DNA of 12,500 nucleotides, from contig JAWQFJ010001168.1 in NCBI GenBank assembly GCA_034096865.1, positions 2,501 to 15,000 on the forward strand. The letters run 5' to 3'. Origin of the DNA: Theodoxus fluviatilis. Lineage: Eukaryota; Mollusca; Gastropoda; Cycloneritida; Neritidae. A program made the position numbers and the translations under genes. The notes beneath the pieces were generated by a model that searched no databases, was not told the DNA's origin, and saw only the letters and a program-made list of their open reading frames with translations. Shown here in pieces: positions 1 through 7,231 of the stretch (position 1 is the first letter of the stretch; each line of letters begins with the position of its first letter).

Positions 1-709
1 CATACAACCTACAAAAACTTAACAGCATATTGGGGGGGGGGGGGGGGGTCGTTGTACAGCATATTGGGCACTTGTCTTGCAGTCGCTTCATAACAAACAA
101 TCATGGCGTTGTATGTCATGCGGTTTCAGAACTGCATTTTTTGGATTTGGTGCTGGGGTCTCATTGCTTCTTTCCACACTGCAGTAGACCATGTCCCTGT
201 GGAAGCAATAAAAGCGTGATTTGGATTTTGCTCATCGTTCTCACTGCACTGAGCTGCTATGGAGTCGGTATGCTCTCCAGGGAATGTAAATGGTGTTGAC
301 ATGCGACTGTCTCCTTTTCTGCTCCTTGTTTAGTGATTAGAGGGTGAAGAGTACAACGATTTGAGGTTCTAGAATGGTTGAACAATCGCTTGGAGGAAAA
401 AAAGTTACGAAGAAAGGATATTCTCACTTTAGTCAATGTGACATAAATATTTGTTTCCTTTTTGGCGTGGGATGGGGTGGGAGTTGCGGGAGAAACGGTT
501 TCTTAAAACAACCATTTCTCAAATGGTTTAAATTCAAGCGTGTTAATTTTCCCATTTTAGTCATTCTACAAGGTCCTGCATTTGAGCGAAATTGCTGAAA
601 TGAATGTTTGCACGATCGAAACTTCTGCATAGCTTTGTTGTTAAAGTTTGACCTGTGAAGAGTTCCTATGTGCGTGTTTACCTGGGGACAAACATTTTAC
701 CCTGCACAG
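1..709. other. non-coding sequence upstream of first visible cadherin exon
   Basis: I see no supported gene here. The short open frames have no recognisable domain and no codon pattern like the cadherin exons. Near the start, a run of 17 G (32-48) sits between two copies of CAGCATATTGGG (23-34 and 57-68), probably a slippage-prone duplication. The stretch ends in a usable splice acceptor (CCCTGCACAG, AG at 708-709), so at least its right part is intron of the cadherin gene. Confidence 0.6.
32..48. repeat. poly-G tract flanked by a 12-bp direct repeat
   Basis: Seventeen consecutive G residues are flanked by direct copies of CAGCATATTGGG at 23-34 and 57-68. Homopolymeric G of this length could form a G-quadruplex on the + strand and is prone to sequencing or assembly error. 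The repeat probably arose by slippage. Confidence 0.85.
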
Positions 710-946
710 GTATCGGGAGATCTTCCCAAGACAGAGACCACCCTGATGGTCAACGTCAGTTGCCAAGACGACGGCACGCCACCAGAGAACCTGACCAGGG
801 TGCTAGGGGTCAAGGTCGTTGTGACAGCGGACGTGCCCAAGTCTGTGGCCCTGCAAAGTCAAGGTGGCGTGTCCGAGAACCAGGCCAATATCAGCGCGGG
901 CCAGCTGGTCGTCCTCAACGACCTCAACAAGCAGAACATCCCTGGG
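710..946 (+). CDS. cadherin-repeat protein, internal exon A
   Basis: This internal exon encodes 79 residues of an extracellular cadherin-repeat protein. It starts VSGDLPKTE after the acceptor CCCTGCACAG and ends NIPG before a GT at 947; both borders are phase 0. The first part is the end of a cadherin repeat: VNVSCQDDGTPP matches the family's V.V.A.D.G.PP strand, followed by VKVVVT. A degenerate linker, ADVPKSVAL, replaces the usual DVND..P. The next repeat then begins, with the E of VSENQ in the place of the calcium-binding xEx. NVS, NLT and NIS are possible N-glycosylation sites. The donor (GGG|gtcggt) is imperfect but is the only one that joins in frame to the next exon. The degenerate linker suggests weak calcium binding here. 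Ortholog unknown; domain assignment fairly sure. Confidence 0.8.
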
Positions 947-983
947 GTCGGTGACATCATCACAAATAAACGAATTGCGTCAC

Positions 984-986
<3 letters not shown>

Positions 987-1028
<42 letters not shown>

Positions 1029-1076
1029 AACGAACAACGAACAAATAGTTTATTGTGTAGGCCATTGGCCCATTAC

Positions 1077-1120
<44 letters not shown>

Positions 1121-1201
1121 AGAGAGAGAGAGAGGGGGGGAGAGGGGGAGAGAGAGAGGAGGGGGGGGGAAGAGAGAGAGAGAGGGAGAGAGAGAGAGGG
1201 A

Positions 1202-1272
<71 letters not shown>

Positions 1273-1273
1273 G
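987..1273. repeat. (GA)n polypurine tract in intron 1
   Basis: Two GA blocks (987-1026 and 1080-1273) surround a 53-bp unique segment. The second block is all purine apart from one T at 1118 and ends in 12 G (1262-1273). It fills more than half of the 535-bp intron between cadherin exons A and B. Long open frames across it encode only Arg-Glu or Ser-Leu repeats and are artefacts. Confidence 0.95.
1027..1079 (-). mobile_element. possible retroelement 3' tail with AATAAA and 7-bp repeats
   Basis: Read on the minus strand, this segment contains CACAATAAACTATT followed by repeated TTGTTCG units and then the (TC)n tract. A polyadenylation-like signal followed by a short tandem tail resembles the 3' end of LINE or SINE insertions. 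No body of an element is recognisable, so this is only a suggestion. Confidence 0.3.
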
Positions 1274-1481
1274 ATACGTGACTTGAAGATGACCATACCG
1301 TATCTGCTCCTGTAAAATAGCGAGTTCCGTTTAGCTCTGTAAGCCGCAATGTGCTCCAGCAACATCTGCTCTGGGAATTTATCCCAGCAGTGCATAGTAG
1401 GCCTTTTGTGTGATTATTGCTATTCCTTGGTCTGCTCTCAAGTGTCTGTGCGACATCATTATTTTTCATGGGTTCCTGCAG

Positions 1482-1667
1482 GTGTATGCCTTCTCCATCG
1501 AGTCGGTGACTCCAACTGAGGGAAGATCGTGTTTTTCACTGAGGGGCACAGAACTGATGGTGACGTCACCACTGGACTACGAGAAAGTGAAAGAGTACGT
1601 GCTAAAGGTCAAGGCCACAGGCAAAGACGGCAGAGACCAGGCTGTCGACGTCAGCAACAACGTCACG
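1482..1667 (+). CDS. cadherin-repeat protein, internal exon B
   Basis: This 62-codon internal exon supplies most of the cadherin repeat begun in exon A. It starts VYAFSIESVTP after the acceptor TTCCTGCAG and ends NNVT before donor ACG|gtgggt; both borders are phase 0. Landmarks are YAFSIES (the family's Y.Y.I/L strand), a diverged middle (FSLRGTELMV) where the repeat normally has F.V....G.L.V, and LDYEKVKEYVLKVKAT, which carries the diagnostic LDYE motif and the Y.L.V.A strand. GKDG stands where D.G is usual. NVT is a possible glycosylation site. Frame and phase continue cleanly into exon C, whose first codons complete the conserved V.DVNEAP end of this repeat. Confidence 0.85.
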
Positions 1668-1795
1668 GTGGGTACCGCGGAATGACGTAATAAGTCGAGG
1701 CAGGAATGATGACGAATTTTAAAGCTCTTACTTTGTGCCTATTGATTGAGAATAGCAGCTTGGGATGCTCCGTCTAGATAGCAATCAGTTTAGCC

Positions 1796-1826
<31 letters not shown>

Positions 1827-2412
1827 AACTGCACAAGGCAGGCACCATGGTCACTGAAGGCGGTAGAATAGTCGCTTCCTGTGCTGTGTAGATGTCTTTA
1901 GATTTCGCGAGTACGTGCATCACTAATTGGCGCTTCGGTAGGCGCTATTGAAAAAGTGATCTTATAATGTATGTAAACATGCTGTTATTCGAATGTGCAA
2001 AATTAATGTAGGCAGAGGCACAGTCTACTCTTGAAATGAGACAGAATGGAAACTGTCCAGAACGCTTTGATGTTTGAAACTCGGATAGATAATTTAGTGT
2101 GGATGGACGGAGTGACTGCAAATCTATAGGTGAACTCTTCAGGAAGAAGGCAAATAAAACAGTCGTCATTACCAATGTCTATCTACGGTTGACTTTGGGA
2201 GGAAACGCTGTTCTGTAAAACGACGTTTGGTTGAATCGGACGAATTGGCTGTTTTAACAAACAAGATTTTAATGGAAATGCTATCATTTTGTGCTCCATT
2301 TTTACCTCGTTTGAAAGAAAGCAGTGCAGTTGCAGAGGGTTGCAACGCTGGCAAGCAGTCAAACAAAGCGATGAATACGCCACGCTACAGCCTACGTCTT
2401 CACTACCTGCAG
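1668..2412 (+). other. intron 2 of the cadherin gene
   Basis: This 745-bp intron runs from donor GTGGGT to acceptor ACCTGCAG and links two phase-0 exons. It holds an (AAC)n run at 1796-1828 and otherwise no recognised element. Confidence 0.75.
1796..1828. repeat. (AAC)n microsatellite
   Basis: About ten trinucleotide AAC/CAA units in intron 2 of the cadherin gene, ending in AAAA. Confidence 0.95.
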
Positions 2413-2576
2413 ATGAAGGTGAGGGACGTGAACGAGGCTCCCACCCACATCAAGATCTACAACGGAGCCCTGGTGGCGGAGAACAGCAGGCCGGGCACGG
2501 TGATTGGAGACCTCAACACCGTCGACCCTGAGCCCGACCAGACCTACGCCTACACTCTGCTGGCCGTCAGCAAGGG
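2413..2576 (+). CDS. cadherin-repeat protein, internal exon C
   Basis: This exon of 54 codons plus two bases starts MKVRDVNEAPTH after the acceptor CTACCTGCAG. VRDVNEAP is the strongest cadherin signature in the window: it closes one repeat with the linker whose Asp and Asn bind calcium between domains. The next repeat begins at once, with VAENSRPGTVIGDL (the xEN..PGT.VG.L strand) and VDPEPDQTYAYTLL (the D.D...Y.Y.L strand). Of the usual calcium ligands, the E of AEN and the DVNE linker are present, while the DxD position reads DPEPD. The donor GGG|gtgagc is close to consensus. The exon ends two bases into a codon, which exon D completes with one A to give Gly. The N-terminal Met is an ordinary internal residue, not a translation start. 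Confidence 0.88.
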
Positions 2577-2910
2577 GTGAGCCCTAGTGATCACTCCTCG
2601 GCTATAGACCTTTGACTGACCAGTGACTGACTTGTTCAGAGGGGTAAGCCACGTCGACCATAAGCTGCGTGAAGTAGAGATCATCCTCACTGAGTGATTC
2701 CACACCAAGCGTACTGGCAGGAGGGGAGACGAACACACAGTGACCCATACAGTCCAGCAGTGAGCTGACAAGTATTTATCGGGCGACACGTTGTGGTCCG
2801 AGTTTCCTGATGACGATCGCCTTTTCTATTCAGAGGAGTTTTTCTTTCTGTAGAGAGAAAAAAAAAGCTGGGGATTGTCTTCCCAGGTCACATGGAAAAA
2901 CTTCGTTGTC

Positions 2911-2936
2911 AATGATAATAATGATGATATTGATAG

Positions 2937-2976
<40 letters not shown>

Positions 2977-3015
2977 ACCGACGATGGCGGTGATGACGAC
3001 GACGATAACGATGAT
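2911..3015. repeat. GAT-rich microsatellite, left part
   Basis: Thirteen perfect GAT units (2938-2976) lie within a longer imperfect GAT/GAC tract. The same type of sequence resumes at 4688, on the far side of the Penelope-like element, so the element appears to have landed inside one tract. Confidence 0.92.
3004..3015 (+). repeat. possible target-site duplication, left copy
   Basis: GATAACGATGAT occurs here and again at 4687-4698, on both sides of the Penelope-like element. It could be a target-site duplication. The surroundings are low-complexity GAT sequence, so chance identity is possible. Confidence 0.45.
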
Positions 3016-3062
3016 TTTTCAGCGTAGAGGTAAGGAGCCGGTGTCAGACTATACAAAGTTCA

Positions 3063-3124
3063 CCTGGAAAAAAAGAAAACAGAAAAAAATGACCGGAGTC
3101 TGACCAATTGTATTCTCTCGTGAG
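3063..3124 (+). repeat. left arm of 62-bp perfect inverted repeat
   Basis: This is the exact reverse complement of 4626-4687, including the A7 and A7 runs. It starts CCTGGAAAAAAAG and ends CTCTCGTGAG. It directly abuts the point where the RT reading frame begins (HNAFSFGDK at 3125). It is best read as an inverted copy of the element's own 3' terminus. Confidence 0.95.
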
Positions 3125-4362
3125 CATAACGCCTTCTCCTTTGGTGACAAAATGTACCTGCAGAGACACGGCACTGCCATGGGCACCAGATTCGCCCCGC
3201 AGTATGCGAATCTCTTCATGCACGGGTTCGAAGAGGGTTTTTTTTTTCCAGCCGCCCCCTGCGCCCCAGCTTCTACATCAGGTACATTGATGACTTGTTT
3301 CTCATCTGGAACCACGGGGAACAGGCCCTCCAGGAACTCCACCAGGAGATCAACGGGTTCTCCCCTACCATTCGACTGACTATGACCTTCTCCTAGGAGT
3401 CGGTCACCTTTCTGGACACTCGGGTCACCATAACGGATGGACAGCTCACTACCTCCCTGTACCGTAAGCCCACGGACAGCATGCAGATGCTCCACCACTC
3501 CAGTTCCCACCCGAGGCATGTCAAGCAGTCCATCCCCTATGGACAGGCGCTTCGGATCCACCGGATCTGCTCCGATGCGGGGGATCGTGACAGGCACCTC
3601 CGGGGACTGAAGGCGGCCCTCCTCCGTAGCGGACACCACGGTGGGAGCATCGACCGGCAGTTCTACAGGGCCACTACTAAAAGACGGGAGGAGCTTCTTC
3701 TTCGTCGGGACAGGCACTCGGGGGCCAACAGAGTCCCTCTGGTCGCGAGTTTCTTCCCTGGGGCGGAGAAGCTGCGGAAGGTGATTAGAAGTCTCCAACA
3801 TTTCCTCAGTGAGGACGAGCGCCTCTCTCGTGCACTTCCGGCCCCTCCTGTCCTCGCCTTCCGCCAACCACCTAACCTGAGGAGTCTGCTGGTCCGCAGC
3901 AAATTCCCCGACCACCACCCCACGGAGGACGGCAGCATGCAACCCTGTAAGGCGGCGCGGTGTTCCACGTGCGCGATCATCTGCACGGAGACGACGATTA
4001 CCAGGGGCCAGACCGTACACCACGTCAGAGGCAAGCATACCTGCCATTCCAGAGATTTGGTATATCTCATCAGGTGCCGCAGAGGATGCCCTGACGCTTG
4101 GTACATCGGAGAGACTGGTCAGCGACTCCGCCAACGGATGAACGGGCACCGCGCCACCATCAGAAACCTGTCGCCCCTCCCAGTCAGCGTACACTTCAAC
4201 CTGTCCGACCACTCACCCGCTGACATGCTCGTGAGCGTGCTGAGGGGCGGGTTGCACGACCTCCACCAACGTCGGGTTATGGAGCAGAGACTCATCATCA
4301 GGTTTGGCACGCAGCACACCGGGCTCAACAGAGACACGGGCTTCATGGCTCACTACCGTTGA
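3125..4362 (+). pseudogene. Penelope-like RT / GIY-YIG endonuclease, broken and 5'-truncated
   Basis: This is the remnant of the single polyprotein of a Penelope-like element, which nicks DNA with its GIY-YIG domain and copies its RNA at the nick. The first frame reads HNAFSFGDKMYLQ then GTAMGTRFAPQYANLFM (RT motif B region). A frameshift at or after a T10 run (3238-3247) moves reading to the frame of FYIRYIDDLFLIW, whose YIDD (3283-3294) is the RT active site. A TAG stop (3394-3396) interrupts between LTMTFS and ESVTFLDTRV. The frame is then open to the TGA at 4360-4362. It shows SLYRKPTD, HHSSSHP and SIPYGQ, a CSTC...C linker, and the nuclease core LVYLIRC ... WYIGETGQRLRQRMNGH. The N-terminal RT fingers are absent. 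Only two obvious lesions suggest moderate age. Confidence 0.88.
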
Positions 4363-4625
4363 GCCCGCCCTGTTCTGTGGCACGGGTTCCCCGTGTTCTC
4401 TGCGGTGTGGACGGTCCTTCTACGGGGGTGCAGCACATGTCCACTCCTGCTTTTCTCGGGGGACTTGCGTTGCACGAGCCTCCGCCAGTCCCCTATTTAA
4501 ACCCTACGCCTGCCAGTCCTGTACCACTTGGCCTGAAGAAGGAGGATCCCCTCCGAAAGCTCGCCTACGACTGCTGTAGAAGCCTACGACTGCTCTAGTA
4601 ACGGCCCTCTTCAGGGCCCACTTCT
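4363..4625 (+). other. 3' untranslated part of the Penelope-like element
   Basis: This lies between the stop codon and the right inverted-repeat arm. It has no coding sign, contains the hammerhead-like motif at 4533-4558, and has a near-direct repeat CCTACGACTGCT (4563-4574 and 4583-4594). Confidence 0.65.
4533..4558 (+). ncRNA. hammerhead-ribozyme-like core in Penelope-like element 3' region
   Basis: CTGAAGA (4533-4539) fits the hammerhead CUGANGA box. One extra A follows, then a perfect 5-bp helix (GGAGG/CCTCC, loop ATCC), then GAAA (4555-4558), the second conserved box. Hammerhead motifs are known in the terminal repeats of Penelope-like elements, so the setting fits. Against activity, the A at 4540 is unpaired between the box and helix II, and I could not find a convincing helix I or cleavage site. 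A GC...GCTC helix III (4559-4560 with 4592-4593) is only a weak option. Probably a degraded or partial motif. Confidence 0.4.
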
Positions 4626-4687
4626 CTCACGAGAGAATACAATTGGTCAGACTCCGGTCATTTTTTTCTGTTTTCTTTTTTTCCAGG
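4626..4687 (-). repeat. right arm of 62-bp perfect inverted repeat
   Basis: This is the exact reverse complement of 3063-3124, and forms the 3' terminus of the Penelope-like element. GAT-rich host sequence resumes directly after it. Confidence 0.95.
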
Positions 4688-4741
4688 ATAACGATGATGA
4701 CGGCGACGATAACGATGATGATGGTGCTGGTGGTGGTGATG
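4688..4741. repeat. GAT-rich microsatellite, right part
   Basis: Imperfect GAT/GAC/GGT triplets continue the tract interrupted at 3015. The first bases repeat GATAACGATGAT from the left side of the element. Confidence 0.85.
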
Positions 4742-5035
4742 ATGTAACCCAAGTAGCAATGCACATTAAATCAGGATTAGTCCCGGCCACTTCTGACTGC
4801 TGCCCTGAAGCTCCTGACGTGTGGCACGTGGCAGAAGATAATTCAATGGGCTGTAAAATGTCCAAAGCTTTCTGAAGGAAGATTGCAGATATTTACGTTT
4901 AGTATTAAGATGTTAGCCATTGTGGCACCGAGGAAAAGCTCACAACTGTGCACCTCTTGTAGAACATGGTTATTCCAGACGACACCGTGTATACTCTATC
5001 TTTTCTTTAAATGTGTTGACATACAGAGCCGAAGC
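4742..5035. other. intronic sequence with nothing recognised
   Basis: No coding pattern, known repeat or structured element could be supported here. It lies between the GAT tract and the SINE-like segment in intron 3. Confidence 0.5.
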
Positions 5036-5140
5036 CTTGTGAGTGACAGACAGGAAAAATGTGGGACCACAGGCGGGGACTGAACCTGCTACCTTTCAGT
5101 TAGCACCCGAAATGCTCTACCAGCCCAGCTACTTTTAAAG
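5036..5140 (-). mobile_element. tRNA-derived SINE or tRNA pseudogene fragment
   Basis: On the minus strand this reads TAGCTGGGCTGG (5131-5120, RNA polymerase III A box, with TAGAGC completing a D arm) and then GGTTCAGTCCC (5086-5076, B box). Spacing is normal for a tRNA. A weak anticodon-stem helix TTTC/GAAA lies between. I could not form a clean acceptor stem or a 7-base anticodon loop, so a SINE head or decayed tRNA copy is more likely than a working tRNA gene. The SINE body would extend toward lower coordinates but is not recognised. Confidence 0.55.
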
Positions 5141-5245
5141 TAAATGAATACCACTATACATAGAACGTGTAAACAGACGGTTTTTACAAATGCCTTGTCG
5201 CACAGAGACGTGAAAACCTCACAGTATTACTATATCTTTTTCATG

Positions 5246-5299
5246 GGACAATAAAGTATATTGTATCTTGTATCTTTTTAGTAATGCACTCTGTGTCCA
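5246..5299 (-). repeat. left arm of 54-bp perfect inverted repeat
   Basis: From GGACAATAAAG to CTGTGTCCA, this matches the reverse complement of 5495-5548 over all 54 bases. The sequence with ACAATAAAG and short TTGTATC repeats resembles the 3' tail of an L2/CR1-type LINE or a SINE using it. Family assignment is from memory and weak. Confidence 0.9.
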
Positions 5300-5406
5300 A
5301 ATAGGCACACGATCATTAACTATGTATTCTGCATAGATTGCGTACAATTTCCATCGGTTTATCATCTCATTCTATCGCAAGAAGAAGGAATGAACGAATG
5401 AAATAA

Positions 5407-5498
5407 TGGATGGATGGATGGATGGATGGATGGATGGATGGATGGATGGATGGATGGATGGATGGATGGATGGATGGATGGTTGGTTGGATGGATGGA
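5407..5498. repeat. (TGGA)n microsatellite
   Basis: About 23 tetranucleotide units, with a TGGT interruption near 5480-5487. The array directly touches the right arm of the 54-bp inverted repeat and sits in the 195-bp loop between the arms. Confidence 0.95.
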
Positions 5499-5610
5499 CA
5501 CAGAGTGCATTACTAAAAAGATACAAGATACAATATACTTTATTGTCCTCATTGTATACAAGGAAATTCGTTTGTCGGTGGCAAAAACATAATACATACA
5601 TACAAAAACA
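5495..5610 (-). mobile_element. LINE/SINE-like 3' tail, right arm of inverted repeat
   Basis: Bases 5495-5548 form the right arm (reverse complement of 5246-5299). On the minus strand the segment reads AACGAATTTCCTTGTATAC, then a few bases, then GGACAATAAAG and the tail, like the common 3' ends of L2-clade elements in aquatic animals. Only this copy has the longer upstream part (about 5549-5610); the opposite arm stops at the AATGAGG|GGACAATAAAG boundary. No element coding sequence is nearby. Confidence 0.5.
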
Positions 5611-5977
5611 GAAACGTACAAGAAGTTCAACATTAAAAAAAGCTGATCACTTACCTTAGTTTAGGACGTCCCATCACGATGTCGGTTTATATCTACTGGC
5701 ACCACACACCGGGCACAAAGGACCGGCGTCGTAGAGTGTGCATAATGTGCTGACTCTTAATTCGGAGACCGTAAATGAAAACAAAACTGATATAACGTTC
5801 TACAACAAAAGTGAAATAATTATCATAACACACACACCCCAACCCCCCATTTTTGTTACTGAAAATATGATGCTTTGGGTCTATTACTTGAAGATACACA
5901 GAAAGGAACGATTTGTTGGTAAAGGCCACATAGCTTTGTGGCTGCACATTTTGTTTTGAATATTCTTTTCCCCCCAG

Positions 5978-6206
5978 ACCGCAGTTGGCGCAGCCCTACG
6001 TGAACGACGTGTTTGTGCTGGAAGGACGGACGCTCAAGGTGGGATCGAACAACAAACTTTTGGACTACGAGGACTCGTCAGTTTTCACCCTGCAGATTCT
6101 CACTCGCGACAGTGGCGCCCCTCCCCTCAACTACACGGGCACGCTGCACATCTCCCTTACAGACGTCAACGACCCCCCTATCAACGTCAGCCTGTCTGGC
6201 GACACG
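5978..6206 (+). CDS. cadherin-repeat protein, internal exon D
   Basis: One base completes the Gly codon begun in exon C, then 76 codons start PQLAQPYVNDVFVLEG. The acceptor is a good pyrimidine tract (TTTTCCCCCCAG) and the donor is ACG|gtagtt, ending in phase 0. The exon finishes the repeat opened in exon C: VFVLEGRTLKVGSN (the F.V.G..L.V strand), LLDYEDSSVFTLQILTRDSG (diagnostic LDYE and D.G) and ISLTDVNDPP, a near-canonical calcium-binding linker. INVSLSGDT begins the following repeat. NYT and NVS are possible glycosylation sites. With the previous three exons it gives 272 residues with no stop. The next exon should begin in phase 0 with the V.E strand of the new repeat; I could not find it downstream. 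Confidence 0.88.
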
Positions 6207-6574
6207 GTAGTTGTTTTCTCCTCCTCTCTGTTTTTATTGTCTTGCTAATAAAGTTCACGGCTGTGGTTTTATATAGCGATGTATTACCCATGCCTGCGTC
6301 TCAAGTACATTACCTCCTGATCATCAGAATACTTGATGAGTAGCACATATTGACAAAAAAGGGACAGAGAGATAAGAGACACTTAGTAACTAGCATTACA
6401 TCCACTACCTGAGGGTATTCTAGGCCAATGCTGGCTCACAGCTGCTTACAGAGATTACTCGCTCCACAGAGTGCCATTACTGCACTCTCAGGTACGCGGT
6501 TTTTGAGGATGCACCTCCAGGCTCTGCTCATGCCGGATGATAGACTGGCGGGCAGATTAGCTTTATTTAAAGCT
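6207..6574 (+). other. start of intron 4; no feature recognised
   Basis: Non-coding sequence after donor GTAGTT. Stops in all frames and no domain similarity were seen. It runs into the GT-rich minisatellite. Confidence 0.6.
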
Positions 6575-6679
6575 GTGTGTGTGCGTGTGTGTTTGGTGTG
6601 TGTGTGTGTGTGTGTGTATGTGTGTGTGCGTGTGTGTTTGGTGTGTGTGTGTGTGTGTGTGTATGTGTGTGTGTGTGTG
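6575..6679. repeat. (GT)n minisatellite with a 45-bp period
   Basis: A GT tract in which a longer unit containing TGCGTGTGTGTTTGG and a later TATG is repeated with a 45-bp offset (GTTTGG at 6591-6596 and 6636-6641). Alternating purine-pyrimidine sequence of this length can adopt Z-DNA. Confidence 0.88.
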
Positions 6680-6945
6680 ACTTGCTATCTAGCCATCCTT
6701 TTGCTGTTTTCTATTAATCTTAAATGTGACCCATCAGTATAGCTGATCAAACCTTTAGTTCATTCAGCATTCTCTCGAGGGCAGTTTTATTACGTAAGTT
6801 TATGGGAAAATTAATCTTTTGGTAATCTCAACTCGCCAGTTATGTCCGCGAAAGTGATGAGAAAAAGCACATCTCTCTGACCCTAGTGTATGACTGGAAA
6901 GATAAAAACCGCTGGCGCTGAACCTCCAGGTTTTGGCATTTAAAA
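6680..6945. other. non-coding sequence, nothing recognised
   Basis: No supported gene or repeat was found between the GT tract and the tRNA-like pieces. Confidence 0.5.
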
Positions 6946-6950
6946 AAGAT

Positions 6951-6964
6951 CGGGTTCGAACCCG
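6951..6964. repeat. tRNA T-arm-like palindrome
   Basis: CGGGTTCGAACCCG is a perfect 14-bp palindrome that contains an ideal RNA polymerase III B box (GGTTCGAACCC) on either strand. The following GCAACCTCTCGAG fits the variable loop and anticodon arm of a minus-strand tRNA, but no D arm follows at the right distance, so this is a tRNA fragment, probably from a SINE. Confidence 0.5.
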
Positions 6965-7049
6965 CAACCTCTCGAGAAAAGAGGGGGAAAACACACACAC
7001 ACATAAAACCACAAAAAACACAACCTCTCGAAAAAAGAGAAGAAAAAAA

Positions 7050-7122
7050 GTTTCAGCGCAGAATCAAACCTGGTCATGCATGACCAAGAGTCGAACGCTC
7101 TACCAGCTGAGCCATTAGAGAA
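7050..7122 (-). mobile_element. tRNA-derived SINE head or tRNA pseudogene
   Basis: On the minus strand an A box TGGCTCAGCTGG (7114-7103) sits in a good D arm with GCTC pairing to GAGC. A diverged B box GGTTTGATTCT (7070-7060) follows. Between them, GGTCATGCATGACC is a perfect 14-bp palindrome in place of a normal anticodon arm and variable loop. The abnormal middle and mutated B box rule out a normal tRNA gene. An A/G-rich stretch lies downstream on that strand. Confidence 0.6.
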
Positions 7123-7231
7123 TTGCTATGACAGAGTGTTTGTAAAGCATGTAAATCCAATTCTAAGCTATCGGCCCAGGAACAATCAACCATATATTTT
7201 AAACATGATGGATAGGTTCAGGAAGCTCCTA

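Larger units (their letters stand above)
3016..4687 (+). mobile_element. Penelope-like retroelement, 5'-truncated and decayed
   Basis: The element is about 1.67 kb long, lies in intron 3 of the cadherin gene in the same orientation, and sits inside a GAT microsatellite. Its coding part has the order that defines Penelope-like elements: a reverse transcriptase with YIDD, a LYRKPTD region, a Cys-rich linker, then a GIY-YIG nuclease. The RT begins partway through, at about the GTAMGTRFAP block, so the fingers are missing. A perfect 62-bp inverted repeat (3063-3124 and 4626-4687) brackets the truncated body. The left 47 bp (3016-3062) are of uncertain origin. The exact left border is uncertain. 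The copy carries a frameshift and a stop, so it is not autonomous. Confidence 0.85.
2577..5977 (+). other. intron 3 of the cadherin gene (3.4 kb, repeat-filled)
   Basis: The intron runs from donor GTGAGC to acceptor TTTTCCCCCCAG and joins two phase-2 borders. It holds a GAT microsatellite, a decayed Penelope-like element, a tRNA-derived SINE fragment and an inverted duplication around a (TGGA)n array. The protein reads straight from YTLLAVSKG into PQLAQPYVND across it, in the normal order of one cadherin repeat, so no exon seems to be missing. Confidence 0.8.

Noticed and set aside
859..1469. Long open frames on both strands through the GA tract, encoding Arg-Glu or Ser-Leu repeats
   Set aside because: They arise only because GA/TC dinucleotides contain no stop codons; they overlap a real exon or run through an intron microsatellite.
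2413..2415. ATG at the start of exon C as a translation start
   Set aside because: It directly follows a good splice acceptor, is in phase with exon B, and sits inside a conserved cadherin strand, so it is an internal Met.
2810..3103. Open frames rich in Met or Ser across the GAT tract
   Set aside because: Poly-Met and poly-Ser come from translating (GAT)n in other frames; there is no domain, and the region is intron 3.
3049..4212. 387-codon open frame on the minus strand, the longest in the window
   Set aside because: It is antisense to the Penelope-like RT/GIY-YIG sequence, which carries all the recognisable motifs on the + strand. GC-rich coding DNA often leaves the opposite strand open.
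5076..5131. Functional tRNA gene on the minus strand
   Set aside because: A and B boxes are good, but I cannot form an acceptor stem or a normal 7-base anticodon loop.
5362..5659. Repeating Met-Asp-Gly-Trp or His-Pro-Ser-Ile frames
   Set aside because: These are translations of the (TGGA)n microsatellite on each strand; low-complexity artefacts.
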